Shown here in pieces: positions 1-9,504 of a DNA stretch of 64,000 bases. Both the position numbers and the translations under genes were made by a program. The notes under the pieces are model-generated. The model ran no database searches. It saw only the letters and a program-made list of their open reading frames with translations, and was not told the DNA's origin. Each line of letters opens with the position of its first letter. Within the stretch, counting starts at the first letter, position 1. Source of the stretch: Thinopyrum elongatum (Eukaryota > Streptophyta > Magnoliopsida > Poales > Poaceae); the NCBI GenBank assembly GCA_011799875.1, contig CM022298.1:491763180-491827179 (forward strand), in the 5' to 3' direction.

Positions 1-1174
1 CAAGATCAGCCAAATCTCTCTCGGTTATCACCAAACTATAGCACCGGTTTTTTGTATCTCTAAATCTCTTGACGTAATCGGAGACCGATTCATCATGCTT
101 TTGTCTAACCGATGTAAGATGTGACAACTTAAGCTCATTATCACCACTATAAAAATGATCATGAAACTTTTGTTCCAAGTGAAACCATGTAGTAATAGAA
201 CCGGGTGGTAACGCAGAAAACCACGAGAAAGCAGTACCGGTTAAAGATAAAGGAAAATAACGTACTCTCCACTCATCTCGTGAACTTGCCTCACCTAATT
301 GTGCCAAGTACTGACTAACATGCTCCCAGGTGGTTTTTGTGCCCTCTCCACTAAACTTAACAAAATCTGGAATTTTATATCCCGAAGGGCATTGAATTGC
401 GTCAAAGTATTCTGGATATGGCTTTTGGTAAATACGGTTACTTGGTAACTCAACTCCAAAATTCTCTCGGAGCATCTTAGCCATCTCCTCTCTAAGATTA
501 GCTAGACCATCATCCACGGTGGACGATGAAGCTTGTGGCAGTAGCATAGGAGGAGTAGGGTTAGTATTTCCAGGTGTGAATTGTGGCATGTATGCCGAAT
601 TGTAATTCGGCAGTGATCTAACAGTGTTTGCTCTTGTAGGTAGGGTTTGGTTCGGCGTCACCACCGAACATGGCATACTCATGATAGGATTAATGGGTGC
701 AGCAACAGTTTAATTTGTGGGGCTAGGATAAAAATTCATCGGCACGGGGGGCGCCGATGAAATAGGTAAAGTTGGACTAGGGATTTCTGCGGTAACAGGC
801 ACACCAACATTACCACTAGATGATTGAGGAATACTATTTTTAGCATTACTATTTTCCAAGAAAATTTGGTATAAAAGATTATTGCTATCAGTCATGCGAC
901 TATCAATTTCAGCCCATATCTCGGGAGAGAAGGTATTACTTACAGAGGGTTTAACCTGTTCATCATGAAGAGGAGGAAACTTGATTTCTCCAACCGGAGT
1001 GATATTGCCTTGGCGATCCTTCTTGAACTTAGCAAGGAACTCCTGCATCTCCTTCTCTTCACGCGCCTTCTTGTACTCCTCATAAGCTTGGCGATGTTCT
1101 GCCGATAATTCCTCAAAATTGGGTTTGATGATGTTATCGGCATCCACCTCAGATGGCTTGGGAAGATCGACCAT
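1..1174 (-). pseudogene. Gypsy gag, partial, one internal stop
   Basis: Gag of a Ty3/gypsy element, which would form the particle that packages element RNA. Reading starts at an ATG at 1174 (residues MVDLPKPSEV), about 30 bases inside the primer site. The first 154 codons are polar and proline-rich. A TAA at 709-711 interrupts the frame, and the same frame then stays open to the window edge. The downstream part has the typical retrotransposon gag signature: conserved tryptophans, RDEWRVRYFPLSL, a hydrophobic FSWF stretch, and a LEQKFHDHF to DYVKRF run. No zinc knuckle is reached. The start at 1285 gives a longer frame but would lie in the LTR. Non-functional as it stands unless the stop is read through. 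Confidence 0.75.
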
Positions 1175-1199
1175 GATGGATGATGATGATTGCTCTTTG

Positions 1200-1218
1200 C
1201 CTCCCCAGCGGAGTCGCC
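1200..1218 (-). other. Primer-binding-like site of the gypsy element
   Basis: Minus-strand TGGCGACTCCGCTGGGGA lies a few bases inside the LTR end, where reverse transcription of gypsy elements is primed by a tRNA. I did not assign the tRNA. Confidence 0.55.
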
Positions 1219-1224
1219 AAAAAG

Positions 1225-2241
1225 TGTGTTCGCACACGAACACGTCACCGTGTACCCTCGGCGTCAAGCGCGATACGCAAGACACGTCGCCGAAGGAGGC
1301 TCACCGGAAGCGCGATACGCAAGACAATCCAGCGAGCTCTTTTGAAGACCCGAAACCCCACGCGGCCGGGAGAGACCCCGTCTGGATGCACGGCGGTGAT
1401 GGGCTGCCCTAGGTCGGTTTGCCCGCCCCTAGGACTTCGTAGATCGAAGCTCTCCGAAGTGAAGAACACCGATGAACGAGAAGCAGAAAACTAGGATAGA
1501 AGATGAAAGTTTGTAGATGGGTTTTGCGATTGTGTGTTGTTGTTCAATCAGCCGTCACCCCTTACGTATATAAGAGGAGGCTGTACTTCCCGTGCAAGGA
1601 AAAGGCTTGGATTCACATCCAAAACCCTAGTCAAATTCGGATTGGTTTTGTCCGAACTTTCCAAAATTGTTCGGTTTAAACTGGCTGCACCTTGCGGGTC
1701 TTTTTTGTGGCAGTAAACGACCTCGGATGAAAACGCGTCCAAATGCATATTTACTCATTTCGACGAGACGAACAACTTTCATGTTGAACGTTTTTCGATT
1801 CTAAGCCATCTTCTAGGCCAAAACGGCCACGCAAAATATCTGTTTGCTCGCGCTACCCATCAGACATGCGTTTGGTGGGGCGCGCCATATTGCGCCTCCT
1901 GACAGGGCTGCATTGTGATAGCTCTAACTTTTTAATACGAACTCGGATTAGAACGATTTTTATATCAAAATCGATCGTTTCGACGAGACGAAGACAATTA
2001 GTGTAGATAATTTTTCCATACGAGGCCATCTTGGGGACGTAATAAGCTGAATAGTGTTCTGAATACAAAATCTGAGTGCTTCAAACACAACTTTGACCTT
2101 AGAGATGAGATCGGATGGCTATGGCCCAAATATCAAAGTTTCTCCTTTTGACGATACAGAACTTTATCACTTTGAGCACTTTTTCATTTGAGGCCATCTT
2201 AATTGTGTTTTTGACCATGCCAAAATCTGGTATCAACAACA
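1225..2241 (-). repeat. 5' LTR of the minus-strand gypsy element
   Basis: About 1.02 kb bounded by TG and CA, starting TGTTGTTGATACC at 2241 on the minus strand and ending just before the primer-binding-like site. It carries a TATA motif near 1566-1573. The partner LTR is outside the window, so the inner boundary near 1225 is set only by the terminal dinucleotide and the distance to the primer site. Confidence 0.7.
1566..1573 (-). promoter_or_regulatory. TATA motif in LTR
   Basis: On the minus strand the sequence reads TTATATAC, about 340 bases upstream of the LTR's inner end, a usual place for an LTR promoter. No transcription evidence is available. Confidence 0.45.
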
Positions 2242-3045
2242 TGCAGATCAGAGGGACCAAGATCAAGCCAAACAAGCAAGGCACCATCAGGAGAAGGGCC
2301 TCCTTTGCCGGGCAGACGAGCTCGGCAAGGGGCGAGGCCACCCCCGGAAGACGACGTCCAAGACGTCCCGGCAGGGCCTGCCGGGGCACACGGAGGCAAA
2401 ACCATCTCACCAACTACTCCACCACGACCCACGTCGTCAATCAGTGCGGTGTCAAACCGCAGAGTGACTAAGTGGTAGCCATTCACCACATGGCTGCCTC
2501 TCCCTACAGGAAACACCTGCAGATGACACCCGTCCTGCAACGTGTCAAGCGAGCAGGCGTGGAGTTGGCGAGATAGCCCGGCAAGCCTTGCCGGGCAACC
2601 AACGATGTGACATTGGGCGGTGCATTTAATGCGCCCTGTTAGCCCACAGAGTTAGGTATGATAGCACTGTTTGCTATCTTATCAGTGCATAATAACTGTT
2701 TTGCCATTGTGGTGACCCCTTAATCTATAAAAGGAGGCCCATGGCGACCGTAGAGGGGCTTAGACGGTTGGATAACTCAGACCCCCATACGCGCGTAGCC
2801 ACTGCCGCCCTGAGGCAACCCTTGCCGGGCAAGTGTACTACGCTCCACCACCACCTTTCCACCATCAATCCACCAAAGCAGGAGTAGGGTTTTACGCCTC
2901 ACGGCGGCCCGAACCTGGGTAAAAATGCCTGTGTGATCTCTGCTGTGCTGCCACACGCTCGTCTACTCTTTGTGCAACGCGACGCCCCCTGCCGAACCAG
3001 CAAGGGACCTCCTGGTCCCATAGGTGGCTGTGGTTTCCCGCGACA
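2242..3045 (+). repeat. 5' LTR, first 116 bases missing
   Basis: Matches 11838-12640 of the 3' LTR with about 4 percent difference by eye. It ends at 3045 in CGACA, directly before the leader. A TATA motif lies at 2725-2734. The missing left part is explained by insertion of the minus-strand gypsy element at 2241/2242. Confidence 0.9.
2725..2734 (+). promoter_or_regulatory. TATA box of the 5' LTR
   Basis: CTATAAAAGG, repeated at the equivalent place (12319-12328) in the 3' LTR. It lies about 310 bases before the LTR's inner end. Confidence 0.55.
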
Positions 3046-3145
3046 TCTTTGGTGCGCCAAGTAGGGGGACCGCTTGCGCAAACCTGAAGGCGTGTGTAGC
3101 GCGTCACCTTTATCACCATCAGCATCATCGACGACGCCATCGACC

Positions 3146-5006
3146 ATGGCGCCCAAGAAGAAACCCGGTTCTTCGGCTCATCCTTCCACCTCGAAGGCTC
3201 CGCCGCCCGCGGCCTCTAACACTGCAGGGGGTGCAGAGACGCGAGGATGCGGACGCTGCTGGGGATGTGGTCGGAGCAGGCGGCGCCGTCACCACTTCCC
3301 CCGCGGCCGACGCAGGAGCAGGAGACATCGGAGGAGAGCAGCAGCAGCAACATCCCGATGGCCACGCTCCACAAGGTCCGAGTGAAGGGGTTACTCCATC
3401 TGCACCCCTTCCGCCCGCCGACGGGCACAGCCGCAGCAACGGCGCTCGGGCCGGGGCGAATCGCCGCCCTACGACCCTCCCATCACGGGTCCGGTCGTAG
3501 CTCGTGCACCTCTCCCAGGACGGGTCGACCAAGCCGCTGCGTCCGACGGAGCCACTGGCCCTCGAGCGGCTTCGCCGCACCACCCTGCCATCCAGGTGGT
3601 CGCCCCGCAGCAGTGGGGGCGTAGTGCTGCCGCCACTGGCACCGTCAGGAGCCGAGCGACGATGCGATCGACTTCATCATCACCCATGCCAAGTACAGCC
3701 TCGGAGGCCATGGCGCGGGTTCAGCTGCTGCTGAGGTTTTCGCTAGCGGCCGAACAAATGGATGAATGGCGTGCCACCATCCAAAGTCTGCTCGGTTTCG
3801 CCGAAGCTGGGGGCTCACGGCGAGCTGGCCCGCCACGGCCGCCCCAAGCGACAGCAACAGCTCATGCTGCTGATCGTATAGAAGGGGCCGTCCCCATGGT
3901 GCAGTCCCCGCCACGGCAGCCAGCGCGAGCGCAACAGAATCAAGACCCCGATGACGTCTCGATGGCCTCTTCTGACCCTCAAGCGCGTCCAGGACAACGA
4001 TGAGCCCCAGAGGATAGGCGGAGAGAAGACACGCACGCCGTTGTCGAGCAACACCGCGACGACCTCCGTCGGACCGATGGGTGCGATGGCCCTGGCGTCG
4101 ACAAGCCCGCGCTCGGTATTGGCGGGTGCCTACCTTTCGAGGTTGGCTGCCCTGCCTTTACCCGTGAGCTGCAGCAAGTCCGTTGGCCGTCCGTTCGCAC
4201 GTTCAAGCCAGAGATACCTGAGAAGTACGATGGGAGGCTGAACCCGGCAGAGTTCCTGAGCATCTACACCATCGCTGTTCAGGCTGCCGGGGGAAGAGAT
4301 GAGAAGGTGTTCGCCAACTACTTTCCTTTGGCCCTCAAGTCCAATGTGAGGTCTTGGCTAATGCACCTGTCAGAGAACTCCATTTTGTCATGGGCAGACC
4401 TGTGCCATGAGTTCATCGGTACCTTCATCGGTGGCCACCAAGAGCCGGGCCGACCCAGTGACTTGCAGCTTCTCCAACAAAAGGAAGGAGAGACCATAAG
4501 TATTTAAAGAGATTCAGCAAAGTTCAAGAAATATCCCAAATATCCATCCGACAGCCGTGATAGCCGCCTTCCAGTCCAATGTGCGCAACCGCCGGATTCA
4601 TTCCAAGATGAACGTACGGTTGCCCAAGACTGTGAAGGAGCTCTACACGTTGGTGGATAAGTGTGCTCGGATGGAGGAGGGAAGAAAGTTGCCTGGAGAG
4701 GAAGAATGCACCAATATTGATTCAGAGGATGAGGATGAATCAACTAGTCAGAAGAAGAGCAAGAAGCGTAGTAAGAAGCGAAGGGATAAGGAAGTAATGA
4801 CTGTTGAAGGACCGGGTACGCCTAGTACCGGCAAGAAGGCCAAAGCTGAGGCCCCCGGCAAGGAAGCTGCCATGTGCGCTGACTGCCGGGAAGCCACTGC
4901 TGCCGAGAAAGCCGGGAAAGGTGATGGGCCGTATTGCAAGATTCATCGGACCAAGGGCCACGACCTTCAAGAGTCTTATCAGGTTGAGCAACTTGTCAAA
5001 AGATAG
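3146..5006 (+). pseudogene. Gypsy gag, frameshifted
   Basis: Gag region of the 2242-12640 element. The likely start is the ATG at 3146 (MAPKKKPGSS), about 100 bases after the LTR. The reading then changes frame several times: near 3240, near 3490, between about 3990 and 4200, and near 4500. The recognisable gag core lies at about 4200-4620, with the conserved PEIPEKYDGRLNPAEFL, a DEKVFANYFPLAL stretch, and SWLMHLSENSILSW. A basic Lys/Arg-rich and acidic linker follows, then a Cys/His pattern (CADC, CKIH, GH) near 4875-4965 that may be a degenerate zinc knuckle. A TAG at 5004 separates this from the protease frame, which is otherwise the same frame. The alanine- and proline-rich N-terminal part has no recognised domain. 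Confidence 0.75.
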
Positions 5007-6074
5007 AAAGTAGAGTATGAGAAGTGTGACAAGGAAAAGGGTCAGAATGTTGCTGGCGGCAAGGGCCGAGGTGGTGAAGTAAATCGCCCCAGCAAACCCT
5101 TTCGGAACCAAGGAAAACCCGCCAGAGGTCGAGAGAAGGAAGCCTGTGGTGATGAGAGTGACGGAGGGGATGAAGAGGAAACCAGTGAGCAAGAGTTTCA
5201 GAAGGCCACCGACGCCCTGTGCATTGATGGGGGTGCATCTCTGCACACCTCTCACCGCCAACTCAAGCGGTGGGCGCGGGAAGTCAATGCCGTGGAGCCA
5301 TCGCCCGAGGCCCGGAAGCCGCTCAAGTGGTCCCGTACGTTCATCATCTTTGACGAGGAGGATCATCCTAGCCGTACCACTGCGGTAGGGTGTTTGCCAT
5401 TGTTGGTCTCCCAAACAATCCGCAACCTCAAGGTCACAAAGATGTTGGTGGATGGCGGGGCCGGGTTGAATCTGATTTCCCCAGCAGTTATCAGCAAGCT
5501 TCAGATAGCAGAGGAAGAGCTGGAGGTTACCGGCACGTTTCAAGGAGTTAATCCCGGCAGGAGCCGTCCTAAGGGAAAGATCACGTTGCCGGTAACATTT
5601 GGGGGAGAACTGAACTACCAAACTGAGAGGATTGTGTTTGATGTGGTTGATCTCCCCCTGCCATACAATGGGATTCTTGCACGCCCGGCCCTGGCTAAGT
5701 TCATGGCAGCATCTCACTATGCCTACAACACCTTGAAGATGCCTGGGCCACTGGGAGTCATCACCATCCCATCAGATGAGAAGGATGCAATCATTTGTGT
5801 GGACAAGATGTACCGGGATGCAGTCGCAGCAGAGGCAACGGCAGCAGCAGCTCCCGCTAAGGAAAGCAAAGGAAAGAAGAGGGATTGCAGGGACTCCGAC
5901 AAAGAGTCCGGGAAGCGTGCCCCCACCGAGTGCACGGCACCCGTTGACGACGTGCCGGAGTGTTCTGATGGCAAGAGATCCAAAGTCGCTGCACCCCAAG
6001 TGAAGAAGGTCCCAGCAGGGCTGGCTGGCGTTGATGGTACTTTCACTATCAGCGCCACCCTCGATGACAAATAG
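5007..6074 (+). pseudogene. Gypsy aspartic protease region
   Basis: Retroviral-type aspartic protease that would cut the element polyprotein. The core is near 5440-5480, with MLVDGGAGLNLI where the family has a D-[ST]-G catalytic triad: the second position is Gly here, as also in the protease at 45816-46409. A conserved GILARPALAKF and a PGPLGVITI segment follow, typical of plant gypsy protease domains. The last third (about 5810-6000) is a charged linker. The frame is open from the TAG at 5004 to the TAG at 6072 and continues in frame into reverse transcriptase. Classed as a pseudogene because it is part of a polyprotein with stops on both sides. Confidence 0.8.
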
Positions 6075-7085
6075 GAAAGCGCGCTCGTTTCCTTCCTGTG
6101 GGCGAATATCGATGTGTTTGCCTGGCAACCATCTGATATCCCCGGTGTTCCCAGGGAGGTAATCAAGCACAACCTTGTTGTCTGCCCACATGCCCGACCT
6201 GTCAAGCAGAAAATCCGAAAGCAGGCCTTGGAGAGGCAGTAGTTCATTGCAGAAGAGATCAAGAGACTAGAGGCAGCTGGATTGGTCAGAGGAGTACTTC
6301 ATCCCACGTGGTTGGCAAACCCAGTGGTAGTACAGAAGGCTAACGTGAAGTGGAGGCTTTGCATAGATTTCACAGATATCAACAAGGCTTGCCCGAAGGA
6401 CCCGTTTCCCTTGCCGCGTATCGATCAGATTGTGGATTCCACTTCAGGTTGTGATTTGCTCTCCTTTCTGGATGCATATTCTGGGTATCACCAGATCTTC
6501 ATGTCCAAGGAAGATGAAGAGAAGACGTCGTTCATCACTCCGTGTGGTACGTACTGTTTTGTCCGCATGCCATTCAGATTAAAGAGTGTCGGGTCCACTT
6601 TTGCAAGGGCAGTCCAGATTGGTTTTGAGCCATAGTTGCACAGAAACATAGAAGCCTATATGGATGATATTGTGGTCAAGACCAAGGATAGGGCCACCCT
6701 TATTCAAGATTTGGAGGTGACGTTTGCTAATCTGCGTAAAATCAATTTGAAGCTCAACCCGGAGAAGTGTGTATTTGGTGTTCCCTCCGGCAAGTTGCTT
6801 GGGTTCTTTGTATCCCATCGCGGGATTGAAGCCAATCCCGACAAGATCAAGGCTATCGAGCAGATCCAAGCACCAAGGACAGTTAAGGATGTGAGGCGTC
6901 TGACAGGATGCGTTGCCGCACTAAGCAGATTCATCTCCAAGTCTGCCGAGCGCGCCCTACCGTTCTTCAAAATTTTGAAGAAGGAAGGACCCATGAAGTG
7001 GACCCCGAAAGCAGATGCAGCTTTGCAAGAGTTGAAGGCCTACTTGTCCTTCGTGCCTACCTTGGTCACTCCCAAACCCTAGTAG
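6075..7085 (+). pseudogene. Gypsy reverse transcriptase, four in-frame TAG stops
   Basis: Reverse transcriptase that would copy element RNA into DNA. In one frame, in order: a WANIDVFAW N-terminal segment, KWRLCIDFTDINKACPKD, the LSFLDAYSGYHQI motif holding the first catalytic Asp, and AYMDDIVVK (about 6656-6682) with the second and third Asp. FGVPSGKLLGF and an IEANPDKIKAI segment follow, with the connection domain after that. The frame is interrupted at 6240, 6633, 7080 and 7083, all TAG, with no frameshift. Every catalytic Asp is still present. Not able to make a full-length enzyme. Confidence 0.9.
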
Positions 7086-8588
7086 CCATTGCTGCTGTAC
7101 CTAGCGGCAACCAACCAAGTAGTCAGTGCAGCTTTGGTAGCGCAGCGAGAAGTGGATGAGGCAGAGAGTGAGCAGAGACCGACAGAGTCAGAGAAGGATC
7201 ATGACAGCAATGAGCATGGCAACGAGAACAACCCCAAGGACGCGGCAAGGAAGAAAGTGGTGCAGCGCCCAGTGTACTTCGTCGGCTCCTTATTACAGGG
7301 GGCTAGATCAAGGTACTCTGGCATGCAAAAGTTGATTTTTGGTCTCATCATGGCCTCAAGGAAACTGCGCCACTACTTCCAAGCCCATGAGATCACGGTT
7401 GTCACTCGTTTCCCGTTGCAACGGATACTTCGAAACCCTGAGGCTACCGGCAGAATAGTGGAGTGGGCTTTGGAGTTATCCAGTTTTGGTTTGAAGTTTG
7501 AAAGCACGTCAACTATTCAGAGCAGGGCATTGGCAGAGTTTATTGCAGAATGGACACCAACCCCTGATGAGGAAGTGACGGAGACAGCTATCCCCGGCAA
7601 GGAATCGCCCCAATAATGGATTATGTATTTTGATGGTGCTTTTTCCCTACAAGGTGCAGGAGCTGGTGTGCTTCTTGTTGCCCCCTCCGGGGAGCACTTG
7701 AGGTATGTCGTCCAAATGCATTTTGCCCGGGAAGAAGCAACCAACAACACAACAGAATATGAAGGGCTCCTTGCCGGGCTCAGGATTGCAGCTGAATTGG
7801 GAATTAAGAAGCTGATCATTCGAGGAGATTCACAGCTTGTGGTGAGACAAGTTAACAAGGATTACCAAAGTCCATTGATGGAGGCATATGTCGAGGAAGT
7901 GAGGAGAATGGAGGAGCACTTTGACGGATTGCAAACAGAGCACGTACCCCGTGCGGAAAACAGCATAGCTGATCATCTGTCAAAGTGTGCTGTGCAGAAG
8001 CTCCCTGTGGAACCAGGGACTTTTTTTCTCCATCTCTTTCAGCCCTCCGTATCCCCAGAAACAATGACCCGGAAAAGGAGAAAGTTGGACTTCGGTAAGC
8101 CTCTCCTGGTAGAGCCGTCCGCTCCTGGCAGAGACCCTGCCGAAAACAACTCCTCGCAGTCTGCCGGACCACACCCTCCAGCCGGGCTCATGGACCCCGT
8201 GAACGAGGCATGTGCTCCCGTAGCAGAGGACGTGCCGCTAGTCCTCGTTGCCGAGCCCCAGGCTCCAACTAGGGCAAGGCACATTGTCCACTTCCTCCAA
8301 ACCGAAGAGCTTCCCGGCAACCAAGACGAAGCTGAAAAAGTAGCCCTGAGGGCCAGTATGTATCAGTTTGTCGATGACACTCTGTACAGAAGGAGGCCCA
8401 ACGGTGTGAAATTAAAGTGTGTCTGTCGGGAAGAAGGAAAGGAACTGCTGGCTGAGATACACAAAGGCATGTGCGGCTCCCACATTGGATCAAGGGCACT
8501 AGTTGGGAAAGCATTCCGGCAAGGATTCTATTGGCCCACAGCCCTCCAAGATGCGGTCAAGCTAGTCACCAAATGTGAAGCCTACTAG
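7086..8588 (+). pseudogene. Gypsy RNase H and integrase zinc-finger region
   Basis: Continues the pol frame. The first part (7086-7616) is the tether and connection segment (LLLYLAATNQVVSAALVAQRE, then a charged insert, then PVYFVGSLLQGA). After a TAA at 7614 comes the RNase H core: YFDGAF (first Asp), NNTTEYEGLLAGL (catalytic Glu), RGDSQLVVRQV (Asp) and AENSIADHLSK (last Asp). A spacer of about 100 residues without known domain follows, then the integrase HHCC finger near 8455-8585. In that finger His-x-His is seen, but the expected second Cys of the CxxC pair reads Tyr just before a TAG at 8586. Both changes are single G-to-A or C-to-T transitions from the expected codons. Confidence 0.85.
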
Positions 8589-9504
8589 TTCCATTCCAAG
8601 AAAACCAACCTGCCTGCCCAAGCTCTTCAAACAATCCCTCTATCATGGCCATTTTCGGTCTAGGGGCTCGATATCCTCGGCCCCTTCCCCCGAGCAATCG
8701 GGGGCTTTGAATTCTTGTTCGTTGCTATCGACAAGTTTACAAAGTGGCCAGAAGTGACTGACGTGAGAAAGGTGACTGCTCAGTCAGCTATCAAGTTCTT
8801 GAAAGAATTGGTGTGTCGTTTTGGAGTTCCGGCAAGGATCATTACTGACAACGGCACCCAGTTCACGAGTCGCACCTTCATGCAATATGTTCATGCCCTC
8901 GGATGCAAGATCTCATTTGCCTCTATGGCACACCCCCGGAGCAATGGGCAAGCTGAGAGGGCGAACGCTGAAGTGCTGCGTGGACTCAAGATGAGAACCT
9001 TTGATATGCTGCAGAAGCATGACAGGCGGTGGATCGAGGAGCTGCCGGTAGTTCTCTGGTCCCTCAGAACGACACCAAACCGAGCTACCGAGCAGACTCC
9101 CTTCTCCCAGGTCTACAGGGCAGAAGCAGTTATCCCCATGGAACTCATTTACGGGTCGCCTCGAGTGCTTGCCTACGATGAAGTAGCGCAAGATCAGCAC
9201 CGGCTTGACGACGCTGTGCTACTCGAGGAGAACCGTTTCCGGGCTGCTACGCGTGCTGCACGCTATCAACAAGCCCTGCGTCGCTATCATAGCCGCAGGG
9301 TTCACGCTTGGTGTTTTGAGGAAGGTGACCTTGTCCTTAGGCACGTTCAGTCCGCCAAGGGTACAAACAAGTTGTCACTAGTGGGAATGCCCTTACCGGG
9401 TAGTACGAGTCACCAGACCTGGCGCAGTCCGTCAGGAGACCGGAGATGGCATTTAGTTGCAAAACTCATGGAATATTGAGCATCTCCGCAAGTTCTACCC
9501 GTAA
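8589..9504 (+). pseudogene. Gypsy integrase core and C-terminus
   Basis: Integrase that would insert element DNA. After a TAG at 8661 the core shows the D,D-35-E catalytic triad in order: FVAIDKFTKWPEV (first Asp), IITDNGTQFTS (second Asp) and SNGQAERANAEVL (Glu). A typical LRTTPNRATEQTPF block follows. Near 9375 the frame shifts. The conserved C-terminal end (WNIEHLRKFYP, then TAA at 9502-9504) is found in another frame, with one more TAG in it. No chromodomain is visible. The apparent stop at 9477 in the main frame is therefore a frameshift artefact, not the original end. Confidence 0.85.

Larger units (their letters stand above)
1..2241 (-). mobile_element. Ty3/gypsy retrotransposon, 5' part, cut by window edge
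   Basis: Read on the minus strand, this stretch runs from an LTR (2241 down to 1225) through a primer-binding-like site and leader into a gag reading frame that continues off the left edge. Protease and polymerase must lie outside the window if they exist. The LTR starts TGTTGTTGATACC at 2241 and abuts sequence belonging to the LTR of the next element, so this element appears to have inserted into that LTR. The matching target-site duplication would be left of the window and cannot be checked. The superfamily call rests on the gag domain. Confidence 0.85.

Noticed and set aside
4740..5717. Minus-strand open frame of 325 codons across the gypsy gag-protease border
   Set aside because: It lies antisense to a recognisable gag tail and protease and has no domain or promoter; composition explains it.
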